64,000 nt of DNA from Pseudomonas viridiflava (GCF_900585905.1 NZ_UTVH01000091.1:120155-184154); one strand, 5' to 3'. Positions 1 to 8,378 are shown, counted from the stretch's first letter. Program-made: numbers and translations. Notes: generated by a model not told the origin, from the sequence alone.

Positions 1-137
1 AAGGTCTTTTCCGCCCAGCTGACCCGATGCGCCAGGCGCTCTTCGTTGGCGGGCAAGGTGGTGAGACCGGCGCCGGTGCTGCGCGCCAACTCGATCAGCG
101 CTGGCAGGTCGCTGCTGCTTACGGGACGAACGATCAT
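1..137 (-). CDS. aruG: Arginine N-succinyltransferase subunit beta (AruG), 5' part only
   Basis: Only the first 45 or so codons are inside the window; the gene runs off the left edge. The N-terminus reads MIVRPVSSSDLPALIELA and continues with GLTTLPANEERL, which closely parallels the start of the AruF protein encoded just upstream, as expected for the two related subunits of arginine/ornithine succinyltransferase. The enzyme transfers succinyl from succinyl-CoA to arginine, the first step of the cytoplasmic arginine succinyltransferase pathway. It lies 72 bases downstream of aruF on the same strand, so it is probably co-transcribed. The identification rests on this N-terminus and the operon context. 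Confidence 0.85.
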   Translation of the reverse strand, partial: MIVRPVSSSDLPALIELARSTGAGLTTLPANEERLAHRVSWAEKT

Positions 138-209
138 GCTATCTCCTCAATACCACCTCCCTCGGGAAGCGGCGAAACTCGCTGAACCTGCAATTCTGAA
201 AACGGCGTA

Positions 210-1241
210 TCAGACCGCCACGACCCTGACGCTGGCGCCTTCGCCGACGCCCAGCGCTTCGGCCGCCGCCAGCGTCAGCGCCACGGGTTTGCCCGGCGCC
301 CAGTCCAGTTCCAGCAAGATGGCGCGATAGTCCTGCAACAGGCCGTTCGCGACCAGATACAAGCGCCCGCCCGAGCCGCCGTCGCCGGTTTTTTCCGGGT
401 CTATCTTGACCGGCACCAGACGGCTTTGGGCGATGGAGCGAACCCCGGAAACTCGTGCGTGCAGCGTCGGCCCGCCGTCGAAAATGTCGATGTAATGATC
501 AGTTTCAAAACCTTCGCGCATCAGAATGTCGAACGTGATCTGCGCCCGGGGATGAACCTGGCCCATGGCTTCCTGGGCGGCATCCGGCAGCAGTGGCACG
601 TAGATCGGGTAATGCGGCATCAGCTCGGCCAGGAACGTACGGCTTTTCAGCCCGCAGAGGCGCTCGGCGGCAGCGTAATTGATGTCGAAGAAATTGCGGC
701 CAATCGCATCCCAGAATGGCGAGTCGCCATTTTCGTCGCTGTAGCCGACGATCTCGGTCACCACGGAATCGGCAAAGCGCTCCGGATGGCTGGCCACGAA
801 CAACAGACGGCCGCGGGAATTGAGCTCCGACCACGGCGTGCCGACCAGCTCCGGTACCACGTAAAAGCTGGTCAGCAAGCTGTTGCCAGTCAGGTCATGG
901 CATTGCGACAGAACGTGAATCTTGTTGTGGATCTTCAGCTCGCGGGAGGCGTGGACGAAGGTTTCGTTGCGAAAGCTGTAGAACGGTTCGGAGTAACCCG
1001 CCGATGCGACGATCCCGGAACAGCCCACCAATTGCCCGCTGTCGCTGTCTTCAAGGACGAAAAAATAGGTCTCTTCACCGTTGAAGCTGACTTCCGCAGA
1101 GAACGACGCCTCGGACGCAGTGATCTTGTCGCTGAGCCTCCCCGCGTCGTCCGGCAACGAGGTAACACCAATCGGGCTATCGGCAGCGAGGCGCTGAACC
1201 TCGGCCAGATCAGCCATTTGCGCGGGGCGCATCACGAGCAT
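210..1241 (-). CDS. aruF: Arginine N-succinyltransferase subunit alpha (AruF)
   Basis: A 343-residue protein starting MLVMRPAQMADLAEVQRLA. It is the alpha subunit of the arginine/ornithine succinyltransferase, forming N2-succinylarginine from arginine and succinyl-CoA in the cytoplasm. Conserved family segments are visible, such as GVTSLPDD near the N-terminus and IFDGGPTLHA in the C-terminal half. The start at 1241 is chosen because AAGGAG lies about 8 bases upstream; a longer reading to 1274 adds 11 residues without a ribosome binding site. It follows aruC by about 150 bases and precedes aruG, matching the Pseudomonas aruCFG order. A terminator-like hairpin lies in the aruC-aruF gap. Confidence 0.95.
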   Translation of the reverse strand: MLVMRPAQMADLAEVQRLAADSPIGVTSLPDDAGRLSDKITASEASFSAEVSFNGEETYFFVLEDSDSGQLVGCSGIVASAGYSEPFYSFRNETFVHASRELKIHNKIHVLSQCHDLTGNSLLTSFYVVPELVGTPWSELNSRGRLLFVASHPERFADSVVTEIVGYSDENGDSPFWDAIGRNFFDINYAAAERLCGLKSRTFLAELMPHYPIYVPLLPDAAQEAMGQVHPRAQITFDILMREGFETDHYIDIFDGGPTLHARVSGVRSIAQSRLVPVKIDPEKTGDGGSGGRLYLVANGLLQDYRAILLELDWAPGKPVALTLAAAEALGVGEGASVRVVAV

Positions 1242-1320
1242 GGTGCCACTCCTTACCAGAAACAGACCGGACAAACCCGGTGCAGAAAAAACGCCATGCG
1301 GCGCGCAGCTGCATGACGTG

Positions 1321-1356
1321 AAAAATGTCCGACGCCAGCGTTGCAGCTGGCGTCGG
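1321..1356 (-). terminator. Intercistronic hairpin with T-run between aruC and aruF
   Basis: An 11-bp perfect stem (1329-1339 with 1346-1356) with a 6-base loop is followed on the minus strand by ACA and five T residues. This is the shape of an intrinsic terminator, but it sits inside the presumed aruC-aruF-aruG operon. It may act as a partial terminator lowering aruFG expression relative to aruC, or as a 3' end stabiliser of aruC mRNA. The structure is seen; the role is inferred. Confidence 0.65.
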
Positions 1357-1388
1357 CAGTTGGGCGGTACGCCGGGCTCAGCCAGGGT

Positions 1389-2609
1389 TTACGCCTGAGT
1401 CAGCTTCGCTACAGCACGCTCGAATCGGTCCAGACCTTCAGTGACGTCGTGTTCCTCGATCACCAGGCTCGGCGCAAAGCGCACCACATCGGGACCTGCC
1501 TGCAGAATCATCACGCCTTCATGCTCGGCGGCATTGAAGAAGTCCTTGGCCTTGCCCTTCCAGGCATCGCTCAGCACGCAGCCCATCAGCAGACCGAGCC
1601 CACGCACCTGGGTGAAAACGCCGTATTGCTCGCCGATCCTTTGCAGGCGCGCGCGGAACTGCTCGTGGCGGGCTTTGACGGTGTCACGCACGTGCTGGGT
1701 GTGAACCACGTCCATCACCGCGTTGCCCACCGCGCAGGCCAGCGGGTTACCGCCATAGGTGGTGCCGTGGACGCCGACCGCAAAGTGTTTGGCCAGCTTC
1801 TCGGTGGTCAGCATGGCCGCCATCGGGAAACCGCCGCCGATGCTCTTGGCACTGGAGAGGATGTCCGGGGTCACGCCGTAATGCATGTAGGCGAACAGAT
1901 GGCCGCTGCGCCCCATGCCGCTCTGCACTTCGTCGAAAATCAGCAAGGCGTTGTGCTCGTCGCACAACTGGCGAGCGCCTTGCAGGTAGTCGAGCTCAGC
2001 TGGCAGCACACCGCCTTCACCCTGAATCGGCTCCAGCACCACCGCACAGGTGCGCTCGGAGACCGCGGCCTTGAGCGCTGCAAGATCATTGAACGGCACA
2101 TGGGTGATGCCGGTGATCTTCGGGCCAAAACCGTCGGAATACTTGGACTGACCACCCACCGTCACGGTGAACAGCGTGCGGCCATGGAAGCTGTTGAGGG
2201 CGGCAATGATTTCGTATTTTTCCGGCCCATACAGATCATGGGACACCCGGCGCGCCAGCTTGAACGCGGCTTCGTTGGCTTCGGCACCGGAATTACAGAA
2301 AAACACGCGCTCGGCGAAGGTGGCGTCTACCAGCTTTTTGGCCAGGCGCAGGGCGGGTTCGTTGGTGAACACGTTGGAAACATGCCAGAGGTTGTTGGCC
2401 TGCTCGGTCAAGGCACTCACCAGCGCCGGATGGCAGTGGCCCAGTACGTTGACGGCAATCCCGCCGGAGAAATCCACCAGTTCACGGCCCGCCTGGTCCC
2501 ACACGCGGGAACCTGCGCCACGCACGGGGATGAACCCGGCTGGTGCGTAGTTGGGCACCATTACCTGGTCGAAATCGGCGCGTTGCACCGCAGCTTGCTC
2601 AACGGACAT
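1389..2609 (-). CDS. aruC: Succinylornithine / acetylornithine aminotransferase (AruC)
   Basis: A 406-residue class III PLP-dependent aminotransferase. The PLP lysine is K255 in SSAKSIGGGFP, with the cofactor-binding aspartate D226 in IFDEVQSGMGRSG. In Pseudomonas AruC transaminates N2-succinylornithine in arginine catabolism and also N-acetylornithine in biosynthesis. It is the first gene of the aruCFG series here, transcribed leftwards, with a good SD (AGGAGACTCCG before ATG). Two TGTCGC-N8-AA elements lie 79-145 bases upstream, consistent with arginine induction by the AraC-family ArgR encoded nearby. Assignment as AruC rather than a biosynthetic-only ArgD comes from operon context. Confidence 0.94.
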   Translation of the reverse strand: MSVEQAAVQRADFDQVMVPNYAPAGFIPVRGAGSRVWDQAGRELVDFSGGIAVNVLGHCHPALVSALTEQANNLWHVSNVFTNEPALRLAKKLVDATFAERVFFCNSGAEANEAAFKLARRVSHDLYGPEKYEIIAALNSFHGRTLFTVTVGGQSKYSDGFGPKITGITHVPFNDLAALKAAVSERTCAVVLEPIQGEGGVLPAELDYLQGARQLCDEHNALLIFDEVQSGMGRSGHLFAYMHYGVTPDILSSAKSIGGGFPMAAMLTTEKLAKHFAVGVHGTTYGGNPLACAVGNAVMDVVHTQHVRDTVKARHEQFRARLQRIGEQYGVFTQVRGLGLLMGCVLSDAWKGKAKDFFNAAEHEGVMILQAGPDVVRFAPSLVIEEHDVTEGLDRFERAVAKLTQA

Positions 2610-2687
2610 CGGAGTCTCCTGAAGAGTAACGCTCTGCCTGAAACTGGCGAGCGATGGGGGATTGTAAGGACTGGTCTGGCTGTCGCC

Positions 2688-2754
2688 TTGTCGCCAGGCG
2701 ACAACTTGTTACACCGCGATACCGGGTTTTTCCTGGAGTTGCGGCGATGCGACA
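2688..2754 (-). promoter_or_regulatory. ArgR-type binding elements upstream of aruC
   Basis: Two minus-strand matches to the Pseudomonas ArgR half-site TGTCGC-N8-AA are present, at 2754-2739 and 2703-2688. The element is known for the AraC-family ArgR, whose gene lies about 1 kb away. Activation of aruC by ArgR is inferred from the matches; partner half-sites in 21-bp phase are weaker here than at aotJ. Confidence 0.6.
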
Positions 2755-2876
2755 TTAACCTTCGCAAAGGCGCAGTTTAAACGTTGTTGGGAGGTGGTTG
2801 CAGATTCAGATGGTTTGATTGGTTTCTTCGGGGGGGTGTGGGGCGTAGATCCGATATCGGGTGACGGCGGCATTTG

Positions 2877-3124
2877 GTTGCGCTTTTACAGCGCCTCACT
2901 TTTGATAGAGCGCAAAAGTAAGCAAAACGCTCTTGCCCCACCACTGGGTGCCTCGCCTTGGCTCGGCATGCCCGCACTCCGATATTGCTGCGCGGGGCCC
3001 GCCGCCAACGGCCATCCATGGCCTGGGGCGGCTAAGCCGGCGTCCTGCCGGCTTGCCCCACGCAGCAACATCGGAATGCGGCCTTCGTGGTCTGACGGGG
3101 CGCTTAAGATCAAAAGCAAAGGCA
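2877..3124 (+). repeat. Long interspersed Pseudomonas repeat, left copy of an inverted pair
   Basis: This roughly 250-base segment begins GGTTGCGCTTTTACAGCGCC and ends near GATCAAAAGCAAAGG. Its reverse complement recurs at 3398-3670 with high similarity over the ends and over blocks such as AAAAGTAAGCAAAACGCTCT and GGCCATCCATGGCC. The interior is itself palindromic: CGATATTGCTGCGCGGGG pairs with CCCCACGCAGCAACATCG further on. No credible protein is encoded. It resembles a high-copy intergenic repeat of fluorescent pseudomonads, but copy number cannot be judged from one window. Confidence 0.85.
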
Positions 3125-3171
3125 AAGGCAAAAGCAGCGCCGCATGCAGGTTTGGTCGAAATACGCATATC

Positions 3172-3240
3172 TGTAGGAGCTAACTTGTTAGCGAAGCGGT
3201 GTGTCAGGCACCACGTCTCGCGAACAAGTTCGCTCCTACA
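3172..3240. repeat. REP-type palindrome
   Basis: An inverted repeat with arms TGTAGGAGCTAACTTGTTAG and CGAACAAGTTCGCTCCTACA separated by a short loop. It belongs to the GTAGGAGC-type REP family common in fluorescent Pseudomonas; a related palindrome is present at 23814-23876 and a single arm at about 36310. It lies between the two copies of the long inverted repeat in the argR-aruC gap. Confidence 0.85.
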
Positions 3241-3397
3241 AGGAGGGGCGATGTCAGGACATTCGTAGGAGCCGGCGGAGGTTACGACGGCCGCGATGGC
3301 GGTGTGTCAGGCGAATGTAATCGCTGCCTCGCGCTGCTCATGAGCTCCTAGAGGATTTGGTTGGCGCCTGAAAAATGGTCGGCTGTCAGGCCGCCAC

Positions 3398-3670
3398 GCT
3401 TTTGATTTTGATCTTGGGCGCCCCGTCAAACCCCGCTGGCCGAACGCAGATATTGAACCGGGGGGCGCTCTTTAATTCAAGAGTGGCAGGACGCCGGGTT
3501 AGCCGCACCGGGCCATGGATGGCCCATTGCGGCGGCCCACGGTTCAAGGTCTGCGGGCGGGTACGCCGAGCCAAGGCGAGGTGCCTAGGGGTGGGGCAAG
3601 AGCGTTTTGCTTACTTTTGGCTGGGCCGGCTTCCGGCTTCTCAACAGTGAGGCGCTGTAAAAGCGCAACC
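3398..3670 (-). repeat. Long interspersed Pseudomonas repeat, right (inverted) copy
   Basis: Reading this segment on the minus strand from 3670 gives the same opening as the copy at 2877 (GGTTGCGCTTTTACAGCGCC), then the shared AAAAGTAAGCAAAACGCTCT block, the CCATCCATGGCC core and the closing GACGGGGCGC..AAGATCAAAA block. The central arms differ from the left copy, so the two are diverged members of one family. It ends 40 bases before the argR stop codon. The remainder of the 2610-3710 gap holds only the ArgR-type sites and REP sequences. Confidence 0.85.
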
Positions 3671-3710
3671 AATATTAGCCATCACCCAAAAACGGATATA
3701 CACACAAAGA

Positions 3711-4691
3711 TCACCCCCGCTCCGAAGGCACCGACGACAACTCAAAAGGATTACTGCTGCGCCGCTGATTGCGATCTTCCCTGGGCGTTGCGCCGAAGAA
3801 ATTGCGATAGGCGCTGGAAAAATGCGGCCCCGAAGAAAACCCGCAAGACAAGCCAATCTGAATGATCGACTTGCTGGTCTGCATCAACATCTGCCGCGCC
3901 TTGTTCAAACGCAGTTCAAGGTAATACTGGCTCGGCACGCGATTGAGATACTGCTTGAAAATGCGCTCCAGCTGACGCCGCGACACGCAGACGTGCTGGG
4001 CGATTTCATCGGTGGTCAACGGTTCCTCAATGTTGGCCTCCATCAACAGCACCGCCTGAGTCAGCTTGGGATGGCTGGAACCCAAGCGGTTCTGCAGCGG
4101 AATACGCTGGCGCTCGCCGCCCTCGCGAATGCGTTCCACCACCAGCTCTTCGGACACCGCACCGGCAAGCTCGGCGCCATGATCACGGGCCAGCACGGCC
4201 AGCAGCAGATCAAGCACCGACAGGCCCCCGCAGGCCGTCAGGCGGTCGCGGTCCCAGTCAAACAAATGGCTGGTGGCGATGACTTTAGGGAAGCGTTCGG
4301 CAAAATCATCCTGCCAGCGCCAGTGCACGGCAGCGCGGTAACCATCGAGCAGCCCCAGCTGCGCCAGCGGGTAAACCCCGGCCGACAGACCACCAATCAC
4401 GCATCCGGCACGCACCAGTTGCTTGAGCGCTGCGGCCAGCGCCGGGCTCATGGGCGCTGGCGGTTCATCAGCCAGCAGAAACAACTTCTGATGGCCTTCA
4501 AGCCGTCCGGACCAGGGCTCGCCGGGCAATTGCCAGGCGCTCTGCGTCGGCGTCTCGGCCTGCAGAAACGAAAGCTCATACAACACTTCCGGATGGACGC
4601 GCTGGGCAACACGCAAGGCTTCCTCCGCCAGGGCCAAAGTCAGCGCTTTGGTGCCGGGCCAGATGAGAAAACCGATTCGAGGAGCAGTCAT
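3711..4691 (-). CDS. argR: AraC-family arginine-responsive regulator ArgR
   Basis: A 326-residue protein beginning MTAPRIGFLIWPGTKALTL. The N-terminal two-thirds is a GlxA/DJ-1-like sensor domain and the C-terminus an AraC-type double helix-turn-helix (VCVSRRQLERIFKQ followed by IQIGLSCGFSSGPHFSSAYR). In Pseudomonas this ArgR activates aot, aru and related operons in response to arginine and represses biosynthetic genes. It sits at the end of the aot transport genes, 138 bases after aotP. The ATG at 4691 fits the family N-terminus; an in-frame GTG at 4742 would add 17 unconserved residues. Neither start has a strong SD. Confidence 0.93.
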   Translation of the reverse strand: MTAPRIGFLIWPGTKALTLALAEEALRVAQRVHPEVLYELSFLQAETPTQSAWQLPGEPWSGRLEGHQKLFLLADEPPAPMSPALAAALKQLVRAGCVIGGLSAGVYPLAQLGLLDGYRAAVHWRWQDDFAERFPKVIATSHLFDWDRDRLTACGGLSVLDLLLAVLARDHGAELAGAVSEELVVERIREGGERQRIPLQNRLGSSHPKLTQAVLLMEANIEEPLTTDEIAQHVCVSRRQLERIFKQYLNRVPSQYYLELRLNKARQMLMQTSKSIIQIGLSCGFSSGPHFSSAYRNFFGATPREDRNQRRSSNPFELSSVPSERG

Positions 4692-4829
4692 GGCGTGCAA
4701 TCCGGTAATAACGGTATGAACAACAGAGAGGTCAGGCACCACCCTGCCCGGTTTGAACCAGGTCAGGGCGGCAGGTGCGCAGCATGAACCCTTCGCAGGC
4801 GAAAGGCATGTTCAATACGACAATCAGGT

Positions 4830-5594
4830 TTATTTGAGGCTGCCCGACAGAAACTGCTGAAGACGCACCGACTGTGGATTGCTCAGGACTTCGCGCGGAT
4901 CGCCGCTCTCCTCGACCACACCTTTATGCAGGAACAGCAGTTGGTTGGAGACTTCACGGGCGAAGCCCATTTCGTGTGTCACCACCACCATGGTGCGGCC
5001 TTCGAGGGCCAGCGCCTGCATGACCTTGAGCACGTCGCCAACCAGTTCGGGATCGAGTGCCGAGGTCGGCTCGTCGAACAGCATGACTTCCGGCTCCATG
5101 GCCAGCGCCCGGGCAATCGCCACGCGCTGCTGTTCACCGCCGGACATATGCCCGGGATAAGCATCCTTGCGGTGCGCGACGCCGACTTTGGCCAGATAGT
5201 GCTCAGCCTTTTCCAGCGCTTCCTTTTTCGACAAGCCCAGCACCTGCACGGGCGCCTCGATAATGTTTTCAAGCGCGGTCATGTGCGCCCACAAATTGAA
5301 GTGCTGGAACACCATGGACAGCCGCGAGCGCATGCGTTGCAGCTGTTTGGCCTCTGCCGCGCGCAGGCTGCCGTCCTTGTTGGCGACCAGTTTGAGCTCT
5401 TCGTTGTTGAGCAGGATTCTGCCGGCATGGGGCTGTTCCAGCAGATTGATGCAACGCAGAAAGGTGCTTTTGCCTGAGCCGCTGGAGCCGATGATGCTGA
5501 TCACATCGCCCGCCCTGGCCGTCAGCGAAACGCCCTTGAGCACCTCATGACTGCCATAACGCTTGTGCAGGTCCTGGACTTCCAGTTTGTTCAT
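4830..5594 (-). CDS. aotP: Arginine/ornithine ABC transporter ATP-binding protein AotP
   Basis: A 254-residue ABC ATPase energising uptake of arginine/ornithine at the inner membrane. Walker A GSSGSGKS is at residues 36-43, the signature MSGGEQ at 150-155 and Walker B MLFDEPTSALD at about 171-181, followed by VVVTHEMGFAREV with the switch histidine. The length and motifs are typical of polar amino acid importers (HisP family). The start at 5594 (MNKLEVQDLHKRYG) is preferred over an upstream in-frame ATG at 5624 because the shorter form matches family length. It lies between the desuccinylase-like gene and argR. Confidence 0.95.
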   Translation of the reverse strand: MNKLEVQDLHKRYGSHEVLKGVSLTARAGDVISIIGSSGSGKSTFLRCINLLEQPHAGRILLNNEELKLVANKDGSLRAAEAKQLQRMRSRLSMVFQHFNLWAHMTALENIIEAPVQVLGLSKKEALEKAEHYLAKVGVAHRKDAYPGHMSGGEQQRVAIARALAMEPEVMLFDEPTSALDPELVGDVLKVMQALALEGRTMVVVTHEMGFAREVSNQLLFLHKGVVEESGDPREVLSNPQSVRLQQFLSGSLK

Positions 5595-5616
5595 GCTTTC
5601 AGTTCTCACAATGGGG

Positions 5617-6729
5617 TCAGTCATTAAGCAGGCGACCCTGACGGCGCGCCGTGCGACCGGCTACCTTGGCCAGCCAGAAGCCAGGCTGGGCGTAACGCAG
5701 CCGCTCGATGGCAAACAACACCCCGGCGGTATTGGAGCAGACAGTGGTGGCCTTGTCGGCCAGCGGATCAATGACTTCAAACAGCGGTTCACCGACTTCA
5801 ACCCAGGCGCCCGGCTCGCGCAGGAACGTCACTACGCCCGGGTGCGGTGCGAACAGCAGCTCAGTGCCTTCAAACGGCATGCCCTCGCAGCCTTCGCTCT
5901 CAGGTTGCGGCCAGTCGCCGATGATAAAGCCCTGCTCGGCCAGAAACGCCAGAATGCCTTGCGCGCAGGCCTCGGCCTGGGGTTTGCCGGTGTCAGCCTG
6001 ACCGCCCAGCTCAAGCGTGGTGGCCAGACACGCCAGCGGAATCTGCGCGTCGGGGAAAATCCGCGACAGGCGCAACCAGGGCAGCGAGCAGGCTTCGTCG
6101 AACGAGCTGCCGCCGGAGTCTTCGGCCAGCAGCGCCACCTTGACGTCGATATGCGCGGCCAGCGAGCGCCACTGCGGCCAGTGTTGCGGCAAGGCATACA
6201 TGTGCAGCGCGGCGTCGGCATCACAATGCAGATCAAGCACCACGTCGGCGTTGCAGGCGTGGCCCAGCAGCAAACGCTGCAAGCCGCGCAGCTCGCTGTC
6301 GGGCGCAGGCAGACTGGCCAGGGCCGTGGTCATGGCCTGACGAATCAACTGCACATTGCTGTGGGGATCATCGCCCAGCTGACCTTCGAGCAACTCGGCC
6401 ACCGGCTCGCTCAGCTCGGTGAAGTCGCGATTGAAGTTCTTGCCGCTGCCGAATTCGAAACGCCCCTGATGAGCACCTTGCAGCAATTGGCCGAGGCCAA
6501 TCGGGTTGGCCACTGGCACCAGCTCGATGACGCCCTTGAGCGCACCTTGTTCTTCCAGCTTGGCGAGGCGTTTTTTCAGCTCCCAGGCAGTGCGCATGCC
6601 GGGCAGCTCATCGGCGTGCAGGCTGGCCTGAATATAGGCTTTGCGCTCGCCGCTGCCGAAGCGAAAGACGCTCAGCTGGCGCTCGGTGCCCAGGGTGCTC
6701 CAGGGCAGCACGTGATCGATTCTTTGCAT
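5617..6729 (-). CDS. Succinylglutamate desuccinylase / aspartoacylase family protein
   Basis: A 370-residue zinc carboxypeptidase-like protein. A candidate metal-binding pair is H38 and E41 in SLHADELPG, with a later histidine H168 in LDLHCD. The family hydrolyses N-acyl amino acids. A homologue sits at this place in the aot operon of other Pseudomonas, between the permease and ATPase genes, where its substrate is unsettled. It could deacylate an imported or intermediate N-acyl amino acid, but that is inference; the dedicated succinylglutamate desuccinylase of the aru pathway would normally be aruE elsewhere. It starts 1 base after the aotM stop and ends 22 bases before aotP, so it is co-transcribed. 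Confidence 0.85.
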   Translation of the reverse strand: MQRIDHVLPWSTLGTERQLSVFRFGSGERKAYIQASLHADELPGMRTAWELKKRLAKLEEQGALKGVIELVPVANPIGLGQLLQGAHQGRFEFGSGKNFNRDFTELSEPVAELLEGQLGDDPHSNVQLIRQAMTTALASLPAPDSELRGLQRLLLGHACNADVVLDLHCDADAALHMYALPQHWPQWRSLAAHIDVKVALLAEDSGGSSFDEACSLPWLRLSRIFPDAQIPLACLATTLELGGQADTGKPQAEACAQGILAFLAEQGFIIGDWPQPESEGCEGMPFEGTELLFAPHPGVVTFLREPGAWVEVGEPLFEVIDPLADKATTVCSNTAGVLFAIERLRYAQPGFWLAKVAGRTARRQGRLLND

Positions 6730-6730
6730 G

Positions 6731-7429
6731 TCAGGCCTTCCGCGGTGCGAGGTAGCCCAGCCAGCGGCGCTCGGCCAGCTTGAACAGTCGTACCAGAATG
6801 AATGTCAGGCACAGGTAGAAAACGCCTGCAGTGATGAACGCTTCAAAGGGCAAAAAGGCTTGCGAATTGACCTCGCGCGCAGCGCCAGTGATGTCGACCA
6901 GGGTTACGCTGGAGGCCAGGCTGGTGGTCTGCAGCATCATGATCACCTCGTTGCTGTATTGCGGCAGCGCCCGGCGCAGGGCCGAAGGCAGCAGAATCCG
7001 CCGGTACATTTTCGACTTGGACATGCCCATGGCCCGCGCTGCCTCGATCTCCCCCGCAGGCGTGGCCTTGAGGCTGCCGGCGATGATTTCTGCGGTGTAG
7101 GCGCTGGTATTGATGGCGAACGCCAGGCACGCGCAAAAGGTGGGGCTGGACAGCCACGGCCAGAGGAAGCTGTCGCGGACAACCGGAAACTGCGCCAGGC
7201 CGTAGTAGATCAGGTACAGCTGCACCAGCATCGGCGTGCCACGGATCACGTAGGTGTACAGCCAGGCCGGCAGGTTGATCCACTGATTTTTCGAGACCCG
7301 CATCAGGCCCAGTGGCAACGCCGCCAGCAAACCGAACGCCAGGGCGATGCCGAGCAACTCAAGGGTGGTCAGCAAGCCGGCGAAATACAGCGGCAGGCTG
7401 TCCCAGACGACGTTGTAGTCGAAAATCAC
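6731..7429 (-). CDS. aotM: Arginine/ornithine ABC transporter permease AotM
   Basis: A 232-residue inner-membrane permease of the HisM/QM class with several hydrophobic segments. The cytoplasmic EAA loop that docks the ATPase is visible as EIEAARAMGMSKSKMYRRIL. Together with AotQ it forms the heterodimeric channel used by AotJ and AotP. It overlaps the end of aotQ by 4 bases (ATGA), indicating translational coupling. Confidence 0.94.
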   Translation of the reverse strand: MIFDYNVVWDSLPLYFAGLLTTLELLGIALAFGLLAALPLGLMRVSKNQWINLPAWLYTYVIRGTPMLVQLYLIYYGLAQFPVVRDSFLWPWLSSPTFCACLAFAINTSAYTAEIIAGSLKATPAGEIEAARAMGMSKSKMYRRILLPSALRRALPQYSNEVIMMLQTTSLASSVTLVDITGAAREVNSQAFLPFEAFITAGVFYLCLTFILVRLFKLAERRWLGYLAPRKA

Positions 7430-8115
7430 AGGTCAGCCGCCCTAACTCCAACGGAGTAACGTTTTTCCAGAAGACGCAAACCCAGCAGCGATACGCTGGT
7501 AATCAGCAGATAGATCGCCGCCACCGCCAGGAAGAAAGTGAAGGGCTGACTGGTGGCGTCGCCGGCCTGTTTGGCCAGAAACATCATGTCCTGCAGGCCG
7601 ACCAGCGAAATCAGCGCGGTCGCCTTGGTCAGCACCAGCCAGTTATTGGTGAAGCCGGGGATCGCCAAGCGAATCATCTGCGGCACCAGAATCCGGAAAA
7701 ATACCCGGGAATGGCTCATCCCGTAGGCAAGCCCCGCTTCCGCCTGCCCCTTGGGGATTGCCATGAAAGCACCGCGAAAGGTTTCCGACAGGTACGCGCC
7801 AAAGATGAAACCCAGGGTACCGATACCGGCCACCAGTGGGCTCAGGTCGATGTAATCCTCATGACCGAGCATGGGCGCGATGGTGTTCAGCGCACCCTGC
7901 CCGCCGTAGAAAATCAGCAGGATCAGCACCAGATCAGGGATGCCGCGAATCACCGTGGAATACAGATCACCCAGCCAGGCCAGCCAGCGCACCGGCGACA
8001 AACGCAACGACACGCCAATCAGCCCCAGGACGATTGCCAGCGCCATCGACGAAAGGGCCAGTTGCAGCGTCAGCCCTGCGCCCTCGAGGATGACAGCCCC
8101 GTAGCCTTCCAACAT
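7426..8115 (-). CDS. aotQ: Arginine/ornithine ABC transporter permease AotQ
   Basis: A 229-residue inner-membrane permease of the HisQ class. The EAA loop appears as EAGLAYGMSHSRVFFRILVP and hydrophobic segments run through the protein. It pairs with AotM. It is separated from aotJ by 263 bases, most of which form a large hairpin repeat, so permease expression may be uncoupled from that of the binding protein. Confidence 0.94.
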   Translation of the reverse strand: MLEGYGAVILEGAGLTLQLALSSMALAIVLGLIGVSLRLSPVRWLAWLGDLYSTVIRGIPDLVLILLIFYGGQGALNTIAPMLGHEDYIDLSPLVAGIGTLGFIFGAYLSETFRGAFMAIPKGQAEAGLAYGMSHSRVFFRILVPQMIRLAIPGFTNNWLVLTKATALISLVGLQDMMFLAKQAGDATSQPFTFFLAVAAIYLLITSVSLLGLRLLEKRYSVGVRAADL

Positions 8116-8149
8116 GTTGTGCAGTCCTCATGGGTGTAAAAAATGGCTC

Positions 8150-8329
8150 CAGGGTCTGTTCCCGTTCATCGCGAGCCGCGTTGCCGGGCCAAATCTCGCC
8201 AGGCGCAGGACGTAGAGCAGGGCTGTTCCCTTTTCAGGTCCTGCAACGACGCATGGCGAGATTTGGCACGCAGCCCGAAGGGTCGGTCTGTTCTGCCGCG
8301 CAGCTGCGATGAAACGTGAACAGGCCCTG
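8150..8329. repeat. Large nested palindromic repeat between aotJ and aotQ
   Basis: Three nested inverted pairs are visible. The outer arms are AGGGTCTGTTCCCGTTCATC and its near complement at the right end (GATGAAACGTGAACAGGCCCT). The middle pair is GCCAAATCTCGCC with GGCGAGATTTGGC, and the inner pair GCAGGAC with GTCCTGC. The whole can fold into one structure of about 180 nucleotides. A shorter relative is at 46657-46711. It lies within the aot operon. Confidence 0.85.
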
Positions 8330-8378
8330 GCCACAGCGCCGAAATACGGCGTGTGGCTGCGCCATTGCGCTCGACGGT

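Noticed and set aside
1341..2780. 479-codon plus-strand open frame across aruC
   Set aside because: It is the antisense shadow of aruC; the protein is histidine/glutamine-rich with no family motif, as is usual opposite high-GC genes.
3172..3240. Possible CRISPR-like or attachment-site repeats
   Set aside because: The repeats are inverted, dispersed singly and of REP type; no regular spacer array, integrase or direct-repeat pair is present.
2794..3268. Several overlapping short ORFs in the argR-aruC gap
   Set aside because: They lie inside the palindromic repeat family and read through hairpin arms in several frames; no SD or conserved domain.
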